In this document: in pieces, positions 1-6,558 of the stretch
Position numbering within the stretch: position 1 is the first letter of the stretch
How the letters are laid out: each line of letters starts with the position of its first letter
Origin: an uncultured Oscillospiraceae bacterium
Lineage (GTDB): Bacteria; Bacillota; Clostridia; Oscillospirales; Acutalibacteraceae
NCBI GenBank assembly: GCA_900546735.1
Contig: URDW01000074.1
Coordinates: forward strand, 1-10,084
Direction: 5' to 3'
DNA: 10,084 nt
Notes under the pieces: generated by a model
Database searches by the model: none
What the model was told of the DNA's origin: nothing
The model's input: only the letters and a program-made list of their open reading frames with translations
Translations under genes and position numbers: made by a program

Positions 1-1
1 G

Positions 2-1387
2 ACGAACGTGAATACCAGTGCGCTGACCGATATCCCCGAGGGCTACGAGCTGGCTACGGTCGGTGACGTTACCATCAATGATGGCTGGATCTATGTGGAA
101 GTCCGCCCCGTCGCCGCTATGCAGACCGTTGGCGTGAACTACTGGGATGTGGAAAACGGCAAACAGGCCGGTGAAGGCAAGATCATGATAGACGCTGATG
201 CGACGAATGTGAATACCAGTGCGTTGACCGACGTTCCCGAGGGCTACGAGCTGGCTGCGGTTGGTGACGTTACCATCAATGATGGCTGGATTTTTGTGGA
301 TGTCCGCCCTGTCGCTACAGAGGAACCCACCTCCATGGCAGCAAAAGCCAACCAGCTTTTAGCTTATAGTGCGGATGGCGTTAATGCCGGCAAGACGGTC
401 ACCGTCATTTACTATATCCCCGGCGAGGGACGGTATGTGCTGGGCGAGTCTGTCACTGTGGCAGAAGATGAGATCAATGTGAACACAACGACTCTGACGG
501 ATATTCCGCAAGGGTATGAACTCGTAAATTTGGGCGATGTCCGCATTGGATATGAAGTTGTGGCCGAAGTTCGTCCCATCACCACACAGACCGTTGGCGT
601 AAACTACTGGGATGTGGAAAATGACAAACAGGTGTGCGAAGGCGAAGTCACGGTAGACGTGGATGCGTGGAACGTGAACTCCAGTACGCTGACCGATATC
701 CCTGCGGGCTACGAGCTGGTCTCGGTCGGTGACTTCGCTATCAATGATGGCTGGATCTGGGTAGAAGTCCGCCCCGTTGCCACCACAAAGACCGTTGGCG
801 TGAACTACTGGGATGTGGAAAATGACAAACAGGTGTGCGAAGGTGAAGTCACGGTAGACGTGGATGCGTGGAACGTGAACTCCAGTGCGTTGACTGATAT
901 TCCTGCGGGTTACGAGCTGGTTTCGGTCGGTGACTTCGCTATCAACGATGGCTGGATCTGGGTAGAAGTCCGCCCTGCTGCCACCACGCAGACCGTTAGC
1001 ATTATCTATTGGGACAAGGACAATGACGTGCAGGTTGGCGAAGGTGTGGTCACGGTAGACGCCGATGCGACGAATGTGAACTCCAGCGCGCTGACCGACA
1101 TCCCTGCGGGCTATGAACTGGCTGAGGTCGGCGACTATCTCATTGAGGACGGCACGGTCACGGTTCCGGTCCGCGCCACTACGCCGGCCGGCCTGCTGGG
1201 CGATGTGGATGCAAACGGCGTTGTCGATGCATCCGACGCGATGCAGATTCTGCAATATGATGCGCATTTGATCGAACTGACCGATGCACAGCTGGCAGTG
1301 GCCGATGTGGATGCGAATGGCGTTGTCGATGCGTCTGACGCGATGCGGATCTTGCAGTATGACGCGCACATCATCCCGTCTCTTTAA
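2..1387 (+). CDS. Secreted repeat protein with C-terminal dockerin (5' partial)
   Basis: The reading frame is open from the first bases, so the N-terminus lies outside the window; a GTG at 8 is in frame but sits inside a repeat and is not a real start. Numbering from that GTG, residues 1-39 are the end of one repeat. More repeats begin at residues 40, about 111 (divergent, with an inserted segment at 110-129), 195, 262 and 329; the last three have an exact 67-residue period. Each holds a YWD-type strand, a VNxSxLTDIPxGYEL segment and a V(E/D)VRP strand. This looks like a small beta-rich extracellular module, perhaps MucBP or beta-grasp-like, but I cannot name the family. Residues 396-459 form a dockerin: two F-hand calcium loops (D399-D410 and D433-D444, pattern DxDxNGxxDxxD), each followed by an AMxILQYDAH helix. 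A dockerin normally docks its carrier onto a cohesin, and the next gene encodes a cohesin-like protein. Cys210 and Cys277 occur only in the two duplicated repeats. No terminator separates it from the next gene. Confidence 0.88.
   Translation, partial: TNVNTSALTDIPEGYELATVGDVTINDGWIYVEVRPVAAMQTVGVNYWDVENGKQAGEGKIMIDADATNVNTSALTDVPEGYELAAVGDVTINDGWIFVDVRPVATEEPTSMAAKANQLLAYSADGVNAGKTVTVIYYIPGEGRYVLGESVTVAEDEINVNTTTLTDIPQGYELVNLGDVRIGYEVVAEVRPITTQTVGVNYWDVENDKQVCEGEVTVDVDAWNVNSSTLTDIPAGYELVSVGDFAINDGWIWVEVRPVATTKTVGVNYWDVENDKQVCEGEVTVDVDAWNVNSSALTDIPAGYELVSVGDFAINDGWIWVEVRPAATTQTVSIIYWDKDNDVQVGEGVVTVDADATNVNSSALTDIPAGYELAEVGDYLIEDGTVTVPVRATTPAGLLGDVDANGVVDASDAMQILQYDAHLIELTDAQLAVADVDANGVVDASDAMRILQYDAHIIPSL
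590..1192 (+). repeat. Three tandem 201-bp coding repeats
   Basis: Units start at 590, 791 and 992, each encoding 67 residues. Comparing 590-790 with 791-991 base by base, I count 13 differences in 201 positions, ten of them synonymous; the three amino-acid changes are Thr/Ala, Val/Ala and Lys/Gln. The third unit is more diverged, and related units lie upstream at 125 and about 338. This indicates recent duplication or gene conversion within the array. Confidence 0.93.
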
Positions 1388-1457
1388 TGTTCCTTTTTAA
1401 CGAATCTGTTTCGGCGCAAGCCGTAAAATAGCAAAATTTACGAAGAAAGGTGAGAAC

Positions 1458-2423
1458 ATGAAAAAGAAGATCCTGTCCGTTTTGTTGGCAGTCTGCGTTC
1501 TGATGACGGCGTGCATGAGCGTGCTCGTGGCCAGCGCAGATGAAGCGGCCGGTTACACGGTCAAAGTGTCGGCTGCCGGCAAAAACGTCACCGTTTCCGT
1601 AGTGCTGTCGGGCGATGCCGGTGCAGCCTCCGGCAACTTTACGGTAACGTATAATCCTGAAAAAGTGAAATTTGTAGATACTGTATCTACTACTTCGGCC
1701 GCTATGATCGCAGTCAATCCGGATGATCCTTATGTAGAAAATGCGGTGCGTGCTTCGTTCGCGAACGCCCAGGCGCTCACGGAAGATACGGCACTGTGGG
1801 TCATGCAGTTCGCCTATGTTGGCGGCACGCTCTCGGCAGATGATTTTGCCATGGTTGACTTCATGCTGGCTGCGCCAGACGGTAATGGTGAATATCTCAT
1901 GACCGAAGAAACGGCGAAAACGCCGGTTGTCTTCACCTGTGACCATTCGCTGGCGGAATGGCAGACCGTTCAGGAAGCCACGGAAACCGAAGAAGGTCTG
2001 CAGCAGCTTCTTTGCCCGGTCTGCGGCACGGTGGTAGAAACACAGACGATCCCGGTCGTAGTGACCGATCCGAGCGAACCGACAACAGACCCGACCGATC
2101 CGAGCGAACCGGCAACAGACCCGACCGATCCGAGTGAACCGGCAACGGATCCGACCGATCCGAGTGAACCGGCAACGGACCCGACTGACCCGAGCGAACC
2201 GGCAACACAGCCGACCGAGCCGGTGAGCGGCAGCGAGACCGACACAACGGCTGCGCCGTCTGTCACGACGGATAACAGCACAGTTGTCAGCGCTGATACC
2301 AGCACCGTCAGCCCGGACACCGGTGCGCACACCCAGATGGCTTATTTCCTGCTTGTCGTCGGTGCGGCGGGCGCCGTCTGCTGCGTGGTTGCGCTTACGC
2401 GCAAGAAGAAAGTGCAAGACTAA
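1458..2423 (+). CDS. Wall-anchored cohesin-like surface protein
   Basis: This 321-residue protein has a signal peptide (residues 1-27, MKKK then a hydrophobic core and an ASA site). Residues 32-147 read as a compact cohesin-like beta-sandwich: a VTVSVVLSG strand, a GAASGNFTVTYNP segment and a later ASFANAQALTEDTALW segment are typical of cohesin. It is somewhat shorter than a classical cohesin. Residues 161-199 carry the CxH(x4)W ... CxxCG ... IP pattern (Cys161, His163, Trp168, Cys186, Cys189) that recurs in Firmicutes surface proteins. A 10-residue DPSEPATDPT-type repeat linker covers 204-253. The C-terminus has SPDTG at 285-289, a hydrophobic helix at about 294-313 and RKKK, which is the layout of a sortase signal with SPxTG in place of LPxTG. 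The ATG at 1458 has a GGTGAG Shine-Dalgarno just upstream. It probably displays a receptor for dockerin proteins such as the upstream neighbour, 70 bp away; that pairing is inferred. Confidence 0.82.
   Translation: MKKKILSVLLAVCVLMTACMSVLVASADEAAGYTVKVSAAGKNVTVSVVLSGDAGAASGNFTVTYNPEKVKFVDTVSTTSAAMIAVNPDDPYVENAVRASFANAQALTEDTALWVMQFAYVGGTLSADDFAMVDFMLAAPDGNGEYLMTEETAKTPVVFTCDHSLAEWQTVQEATETEEGLQQLLCPVCGTVVETQTIPVVVTDPSEPTTDPTDPSEPATDPTDPSEPATDPTDPSEPATDPTDPSEPATQPTEPVSGSETDTTAAPSVTTDNSTVVSADTSTVSPDTGAHTQMAYFLLVVGAAGAVCCVVALTRKKKVQD
2067..2216 (+). repeat. Five 30-bp tandem repeats in a coding linker
   Basis: Five consecutive 30-base units encode DPSEP(T/A)T(D/Q)PT. Copies differ at only a few positions, for example gagc/gagt for Asp-Pro-Ser-Glu and gac/gat for Asp. 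The translation is a flexible, acidic, proline-rich spacer that would hold the cohesin-like domain away from the wall. Such arrays easily change copy number by slippage. Confidence 0.95.
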
Positions 2424-2450
2424 ACAGTTCTTCATTTCTCTACAATAAGC

Positions 2451-2481
2451 AAAAAGACAGAGCGTTATGCTCTGTCTTTTT
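2451..2481 (+). terminator. Rho-independent terminator after the cohesin-like gene
   Basis: A perfect stem pairs GACAGAGC (2456-2463) with GCTCTGTC (2469-2476) around the loop GTTAT. It is flanked by A5 at 2451-2455 and T5 at 2477-2481, so it could act in both directions. It lies 27 bp beyond the stop codon and closes the dockerin/cohesin transcription unit. Confidence 0.93.
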
Positions 2482-2533
2482 GTTTGTAATTGTACCTATA
2501 AACAGGGAAATGTGTAAAAAGATTGATAAACGG

Positions 2534-2561
2534 TTGACAATTTCGCCAGCTGTGCTATACT
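2534..2561 (+). promoter_or_regulatory. Sigma-A promoter with extended -10
   Basis: TTGACA at 2534-2539 is followed after 16 bp by TATACT at 2556-2561, with TG at 2553-2554 one base before the -10 hexamer (extended -10). A start near 2568 gives an untranslated leader of about 190 nt ahead of the gene at 2758. The rest of 2482-2757 is AT-rich and non-coding. Confidence 0.8.
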
Positions 2562-2694
2562 GAAAATAGAAAAGTGTCTGTTTTTTGAATTTTATCTGTG
2601 CATCAAGGTAACTGCAAAAAATCTATGTGTTTTATGTGTTTGTTTATGCGGTCAAAATTCACGTTTGTGCAAGCAGTATAACACAGAATCGTAA

Positions 2695-2743
2695 AAGCAC
2701 ATATATGAATCCGTATCCATACTGGTGTTTCATTTTTGTGCTT
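2695..2743 (+). promoter_or_regulatory. Long leader hairpin abutting the Shine-Dalgarno
   Basis: AAGCACA (2695-2701) pairs with TGTGCTT (2737-2743), and ATGAA (2705-2709) pairs with TTCAT (2729-2733), separated by a symmetric 3x3 internal loop; a weaker inner GTA/TAC and CC/GG pairing can extend it. The structure ends at the base before the AAAGGAGG ribosome site (2744-2751). It could tune translation or protect the transcript. It matches no riboswitch class I know. Confidence 0.45.
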
Positions 2744-2757
2744 AAAGGAGGGTGTGT

Positions 2758-3339
2758 ATGAAAAAGAAAAAAGCGGCGCTGGTTGTTGGCGTGATCGTTG
2801 TGGCCATTGTGGCTGTGATTTTGGCGGTTGTCGGGCGCAAGATCTATATTCAGAACTTAAAGGAAAACGCGAAGATTTCTATTGACTCCGTGTCCGTGGT
2901 AACAGATTTGAGCAAAGACGCATGGTGGCAAAATGTTCTTGGTCAAACAGCTGATGTCCTGTTACCCGATGCGCAACTGTACGGTATAGAGTTGTCCGAA
3001 ACAGAACAGCAAATGCAGTATGATTTAAACCGGTTTAATGTGTACCAGGTCGATATCGTAGTCCAAAATGCAACAGAAGATGTTGAGTATATGATTACGC
3101 CGCTTCTGTGGTGTAAAGAAAATGCGTATATCTGGGTTGAGGATGATGCAGGTTTGCGGGTTGCAAAAGAGGCTGGAAGCAGCACGATTTCTGCGGTCTA
3201 CTTTGTCTCCAAAACGTACACACCGGAAGATGTAGAACAATATCTGAAAACCAGCGGTATGCCCGTATATGTATCTATTAACAAAAATGACATACACGAG
3301 ATAACATCTTATAATGAGCAGATTTATTTTAAAGACTGA
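2758..3339 (+). CDS. Membrane-anchored protein of unknown function
   Basis: I do not recognise this 193-residue protein. After KKKK it has one hydrophobic helix at about residues 6-26, with no Cys lipobox and no clear cleavage site, so it is probably a signal anchor with residues 30-193 outside the cell. That part is mixed alpha/beta, with aromatic patches (DAWWQN at 54-59, WCK at 118-120, YIWVEDD at 124-130) and a single Cys119. The ATG at 2758 was chosen because AAAGGAGG lies six bases upstream; the GTG at 2752 overlaps that ribosome site. It has its own strong promoter and long leader. GC is low for the window: three 60-base lines that I counted gave 37-45%, against 68% in a line of the next gene. 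With no terminator in the 68-bp gap, it may be co-transcribed with the next gene, which also encodes a membrane-anchored protein. Confidence 0.8.
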   Translation: MKKKKAALVVGVIVVAIVAVILAVVGRKIYIQNLKENAKISIDSVSVVTDLSKDAWWQNVLGQTADVLLPDAQLYGIELSETEQQMQYDLNRFNVYQVDIVVQNATEDVEYMITPLLWCKENAYIWVEDDAGLRVAKEAGSSTISAVYFVSKTYTPEDVEQYLKTSGMPVYVSINKNDIHEITSYNEQIYFKD

Positions 3340-3407
3340 GCACGTTTGTTTCGTTTAATGCAAAATCTTTTGTAAGGTTTTATGCCCTTGCAGAAAGGGG
3401 GCTGTTT

Positions 3408-4244
3408 ATGAAACGCTTAAATAAAGGGCTGGCTCTTGGACTGGCTTTTGCCGCCGTGTTTTTGATTGCGGCCTTTGTTGTCCCGGTGCTGCAGAATATG
3501 CCGGCCATAGAGGAGCCGCCGGCGGGCAATGATTCTGCGCTGGATGCACAGCTGGCGCAGCGCGGCTACCCACAGGCTGTGCTCGATTCGATGCTGCCTG
3601 AAGACAAGCAGGATTTGCTCGATGCCGATGCTTATTACGAGGGTTCTTCGTGCGACGAGTATAACGTGCCCGACCTGCCGTTCACCTGGCCGCTCGATGA
3701 TGTGCAGGCGCCCGACCGGGCAGATGATACGGATGGCTGGCACACGATCCGCACATCTTCTCTTTCTCTTTTGCTTGAAACGCAAAGGCTTGGCGAAAAC
3801 ACGGTCGTCACGTTCTATTACAGGTGGCACCGGCAGCCGGCTGCCCGCCTGGAGGATCTGATCCTGATCGGCTGGGATCCGGACGTGTTTTATATGCTCG
3901 AAAACAGCTTTCAAAGGATCGATTGCTACAGAACCGTGTTCAGCGACGAACGCAGGGTGCATGTGGATGAAACCAGCTATGCCACCGGCGCGCCGGGGCA
4001 GATCGGCTGGTATGCCGACTTGAAGGGCTACACGGCGTGGACGAACGACCTTTCCGGCGCCGGGCGTTTTGTGCTGGTGCCAAAGGTGAAAGGGCAGTCG
4101 GTAAAGCTTAGTGCGCTATATATGCACCTGCCGGTCTTCGACAGTGCTTCTGTTGGTTATGACCCTGAAATGGACGGCTTTGTGCTGCACAATGTGCCGC
4201 TGCTGTACAGTACGGCCCAAACGGACATAATGGTTACAAGCTGA
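3408..4244 (+). CDS. Predicted exported protein with N-terminal anchor, unknown function
   Basis: This 278-residue protein is not recognised. A hydrophobic segment at about residues 8-28 follows MKRLNK and probably serves as a signal anchor or uncleaved signal peptide. A Pro/Glu-rich stretch (32-40) leads to a predicted helical part with GYPQAVLDSMLPEDKQ at 53-68, a pattern I associate with exported Ruminococcaceae proteins. A Trp/Tyr-rich, probably beta-rich domain fills 90-278, with TFYYRWHR at 135-142 and WYADLKGYTAW at 201-211. The ATG at 3408 follows AAAGGGGG (3394-3401) at good spacing; this site can fold with CCCTT at 3385-3389 into a small hairpin that may damp translation. The preceding gene is 68 bp upstream with no terminator between, so one transcript is likely. 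Converging genes meet it at the terminator just downstream. It may be an envelope protein, but no enzyme motif was seen. Confidence 0.8.
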   Translation: MKRLNKGLALGLAFAAVFLIAAFVVPVLQNMPAIEEPPAGNDSALDAQLAQRGYPQAVLDSMLPEDKQDLLDADAYYEGSSCDEYNVPDLPFTWPLDDVQAPDRADDTDGWHTIRTSSLSLLLETQRLGENTVVTFYYRWHRQPAARLEDLILIGWDPDVFYMLENSFQRIDCYRTVFSDERRVHVDETSYATGAPGQIGWYADLKGYTAWTNDLSGAGRFVLVPKVKGQSVKLSALYMHLPVFDSASVGYDPEMDGFVLHNVPLLYSTAQTDIMVTS

Positions 4245-4250
4245 ATAGGC

Positions 4251-4290
4251 AAAAAAGCACGGCGGAGCCAAAGGCTCCGCCGTGCTTTTT
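4251..4290. terminator. Bidirectional terminator between convergent operons
   Basis: A perfect 13-bp GC-rich stem pairs 4257-4269 with 4273-4285 around an AAA loop. A6 precedes it and T5 follows it, so it works on both strands. It starts 6 bases after the stop of the + gene and ends one base before the stop of the - strand lipoprotein gene. Confidence 0.96.
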
Positions 4291-4291
4291 G

Positions 4292-4774
4292 TTACCGTAC
4301 TTCCAGCTGTACGCTGCCGGTAAAGTTTTCACCTTTTAACAGGATGTAGTTGCTGCCGGGCTCCAGCGCAAAGTCGTAGCTGCCGCTGCCGGCCTTGGCA
4401 GTCACGGTGTAGGTGTCTGTTTTTTGCAAAAAGGCAATTTCCAGTTGGCCGCTTTCGGCTGTTATGGTGTAAGTCAGGTGCAGTCCGTCGGCAATGACCG
4501 GCCGGATGGCGGTGGTGCCAAAGGGCACCTCGGTTCCGCTGAAGCTTTGATATTTTGCTCTGTATGTACCGCGCACGCCGTTTGCCTCGGCCTCGCGTGT
4601 GCCGGTCAGCCTGTCGGTCACAAATTTTTCGGATATGAAATCCAAAATGCCGTCGGCGCTTTCTATGGCGCTGTTTTTAAAATCCTGCACCGCGCTGCCC
4701 GGCGTGCATCCGGCCAGACCGACGCCGAGCAGAACGGCCAGCAAAAGCGCGGCTGCTTTTTTCACCGTTTTCAT
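4292..4774 (-). CDS. Small lipoprotein at the end of the ABC transporter operon (LanI-like candidate)
   Basis: This 160-residue protein has a lipoprotein signal: KTVKK, a hydrophobic stretch at 7-20 and a LAGC lipobox with lipidated Cys23. It should therefore be anchored on the outer face of the membrane. Residues 30-50 look helical; from about 65 to the end alternating hydrophobic strands suggest a small beta-sandwich. I recognise no named family. The ATG at 4774 is preferred because GGGGTGAG (4779-4786) sits four bases upstream. A GTG at 4783 would overlap the previous stop by four bases and add three residues, but has a poor ribosome site. It is last in a five-gene operon with a LanFEG-like transporter. 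In nisin- and subtilin-type systems a lipoprotein (NisI, SpaI) binds the peptide at the cell surface and works beside LanFEG; the same role is inferred here from position, not from sequence similarity. Confidence 0.8.
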   Translation of the reverse strand: MKTVKKAAALLLAVLLGVGLAGCTPGSAVQDFKNSAIESADGILDFISEKFVTDRLTGTREAEANGVRGTYRAKYQSFSGTEVPFGTTAIRPVIADGLHLTYTITAESGQLEIAFLQKTDTYTVTAKAGSGSYDFALEPGSNYILLKGENFTGSVQLEVR

Positions 4775-4779
4775 TTTGC

Positions 4780-5064
4780 TCACCCCAGGTTTTGGAAGGC
4801 CATAATGCCCAGCAGGGCCACGGCCGCTACGGCGTAAATGCTGTTGATCATCATGGTGACTTTCATCACGTTATTTTGGACGTTTCCTTTTTTATAGGCC
4901 AGAATGCTGAAAACGCCGCTGGCGATCATAAAAACGGCATAGCTGACGATCATGATTTCGGCCGTCGGCGATTCCAGCGCCCAGTCGTTTTGGCGCAGGG
5001 GGAAAATCGTCCATGGCACAAGCACCATCACGGCGCTGACGGCCGTTAATATTTTGTCTTTCAT
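4780..5064 (-). CDS. Three-helix small membrane protein (LanH-like candidate)
   Basis: This 94-residue protein is mostly membrane: helices at about 5-22, 36-56 and 66-90, with the short polar joint YKKGNVQNN at 57-65. The start is ATG 5064, with AAAGGAGAT upstream and four bases after the permease stop; an upstream in-frame start at 5133 would overlap the permease by 65 bases and is unlikely. It ends in a four-base overlap region with the lipoprotein gene. No named family is evident from sequence. Its size and three-helix topology match what is known of the NukH type of lantibiotic immunity protein (about 90 residues, three helices), which cooperates with LanFEG. That comparison rests on topology and operon position only. 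It could equally be an accessory subunit stabilising the transporter. Confidence 0.78.
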   Translation of the reverse strand: MKDKILTAVSAVMVLVPWTIFPLRQNDWALESPTAEIMIVSYAVFMIASGVFSILAYKKGNVQNNVMKVTMMINSIYAVAAVALLGIMAFQNLG

Positions 5065-5068
5065 AAAA

Positions 5069-5833
5069 TTATCTCCTTTCGGCTTTTCCGTAATATAACA
5101 GGGAAACACCCAGACACACGGCCGTAATGGCAATGGCCACAGGCAAAAACGGCACCGGGTCTATGGCGGCGTCGGCATTGCCGCTGAGTTTGCTTTGCGT
5201 GATCATTTGCAGGTAAAACGGGTAGCACATCGGGTAGCAGAACCAGATTTTTGTGTTGATCATCAGCACGCTCGGCACAATGGATGCCAGACCGACGCCT
5301 ATGGAGAAGATCGGCGTTTTGATCAGTGTGGAGATCAGCCAGAACACCGTCATCATCGGAATCAACGTTAAAAACATCAGTCCGCTCTCTTTCAAAATGA
5401 AGGCGGGCCCCAGGATCAGGTCATAATCCTGCGTGTGCGAAGCAATGGCGGCCACCGCGTAGTAAACGGCGTCGCAAAGCAGCACCTGAATGGCGCCGAG
5501 TCCCAGTAAAATAATGAATTTGGCACCGGAAAGCGCAGCCGGGCGCACGGGCAGGGCCAGCATTTTTAAAATGCCGTTGTTCGTCAGCTCTGTCTGGTGG
5601 ATCAGCACGGTGCACACCACCATGCACGCCGGGAACAGGAACCAGGTGAACCCCATAAAGCCCTGAATGAAAAATTCGTTTGCCGGCGCGGCGCCGGTTG
5701 CGCTTTGAAAGGCGTGGTCGGCGTTTAAAAGGCTTGGGATCCATGTAAGGACCGTGGGTACAAACAGCAGCAAAAGGATCCACGAACGTTTCAGTTTTTG
5801 GCACTCGGTGCCAAGCAGTTTTAAAAAACTCAT
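5069..5833 (-). CDS. ABC-2 type permease, second subunit (LanG-like)
   Basis: A 254-residue integral membrane protein with about six helices (near 18-36, 60-79, 104-131, 148-170, 173-192 and 228-248). After the second helix comes E82 followed by TNNGILKMLALP, the cytoplasmic coupling segment typical of ABC-2 permeases; the first permease has the parallel segment EHGAMQKMQTMP. The length fits the 240-250 residues usual for LanE and LanG subunits. The ATG at 5833 overlaps the TGA of the first permease (ATGA), and AGGAGGG lies seven bases upstream, so translation is probably coupled. With the other permease and the ATPase it should form a heteromeric exporter that removes peptides from the membrane. 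The specific substrate is unknown. Confidence 0.88.
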   Translation of the reverse strand: MSFLKLLGTECQKLKRSWILLLLFVPTVLTWIPSLLNADHAFQSATGAAPANEFFIQGFMGFTWFLFPACMVVCTVLIHQTELTNNGILKMLALPVRPAALSGAKFIILLGLGAIQVLLCDAVYYAVAAIASHTQDYDLILGPAFILKESGLMFLTLIPMMTVFWLISTLIKTPIFSIGVGLASIVPSVLMINTKIWFCYPMCYPFYLQMITQSKLSGNADAAIDPVPFLPVAIAITAVCLGVSLLYYGKAERR

Positions 5834-6558
5834 TCGGCTGCCCTCCTGATTTTAAAAATTCCATAACCTGCTGCCCCAAGCAAAAGCGCTTCTGCTGCGG
5901 CGGCAGCGCAAAGTTTTACGATCTCCTGCGTTTCCATACCGATGCAGTAGGAAAATGGCATGGAAAACGGAAATATGGCTACGGCAAAGTGGTCGCTGTA
6001 CTGCACAAACATCGTGGCCGCAAACACCAGCATCACGCCGATGCCAAGCGATATCCACATGTTTTTAAACCCGGCTGCCACCAGCATCATCACAAGCAGG
6101 CTTGGCACTAGCAGCAGGGCGCAGTAGCCAAAGTTTGCCAAAAGCGATGCGGCAAAATCCGGCGGTGCGTCAAACCAGTGCACGGTGCAAAAGGCGATCG
6201 AAGCCGTTTCAAACAGCAAAATCAACAGGTTCACGCCAAAAAGGACGGCGCATTTTTTTAAAAACATGGCGAACATGTTGCCCGGCATCGTCTGCATCTT
6301 TTGCATAGCGCCGTGCTCGTATTCGGTGTGGTACAAAATGCAGGCGCCGGCCACGGTCAGCACCATGGCCAGCATCGCCATCATGCTCCAGTTGGCGTCC
6401 AGCAAAATCTGCAGCGGGTCGCCTGAAAGGGCGGTGTAATTTTCGCTTCGCACGGCCATGTTTACGATGGGCACGGCTGCGCACAGCACCGCGCCGCCCA
6501 GAAACGCCGGAAAAAAGCCGGTGCGCTTCAGCTTTTTGATCTCCAGTGCAAGGCTCAT
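5830..6558 (-). CDS. ABC-2 type permease, first subunit (LanE-like)
   Basis: A 242-residue membrane protein with six likely helices (near 15-35, 58-76, 100-126, 138-162, 166-186 and 216-236). The N-terminus (LEIKKLKR) is amphipathic and basic, as in many ABC-2 subunits. The conserved coupling segment E79-P92, containing HGAMQKMQTMP, follows helix 2. Its start forms an ATGA overlap with the ATPase stop, and AAAAGGGG lies nine bases upstream. It is similar in length and topology to the next gene but clearly diverged in sequence, as expected for the two unlike permeases of LanFEG or CprABC-type bacteriocin resistance transporters. The family call is firm for ABC-2 permease and moderate for LanE. 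Confidence 0.88.
   Translation of the reverse strand: MSLALEIKKLKRTGFFPAFLGGAVLCAAVPIVNMAVRSENYTALSGDPLQILLDANWSMMAMLAMVLTVAGACILYHTEYEHGAMQKMQTMPGNMFAMFLKKCAVLFGVNLLILLFETASIAFCTVHWFDAPPDFAASLLANFGYCALLLVPSLLVMMLVAAGFKNMWISLGIGVMLVFAATMFVQYSDHFAVAIFPFSMPFSYCIGMETQEIVKLCAAAAAEALLLGAAGYGIFKIRRAAE

Noticed and set aside
359..1369. Long open frame antisense to the dockerin repeat protein
   Set aside because: It mirrors the repeat array, has no ribosome site or plausible domains, and the + strand frame has clear repeat and dockerin motifs.
1412..1423. Small hairpin CGGC-GCAA-GCCG between the dockerin and cohesin genes
   Set aside because: Four base pairs only and no T-run, so it is not a terminator.
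2067..2216. Possible CRISPR-like array
   Set aside because: The 30-bp units are directly adjacent with no spacers and encode a proline-rich linker.
1371..2435. Long antisense open frame opposite the cohesin-like gene
   Set aside because: Its Arg/Cys-rich repeats are the antisense of the DPSEP linker; the + frame has signal peptide, domain and anchor in order.
2510..2563. 17-codon open frame in the leader region
   Set aside because: No good ribosome site, and it overlaps the -35 and -10 of the promoter.
2752..2757. GTG start for the gene at 2758
   Set aside because: The GTG overlaps the Shine-Dalgarno sequence; the ATG at 2758 has ideal spacing.
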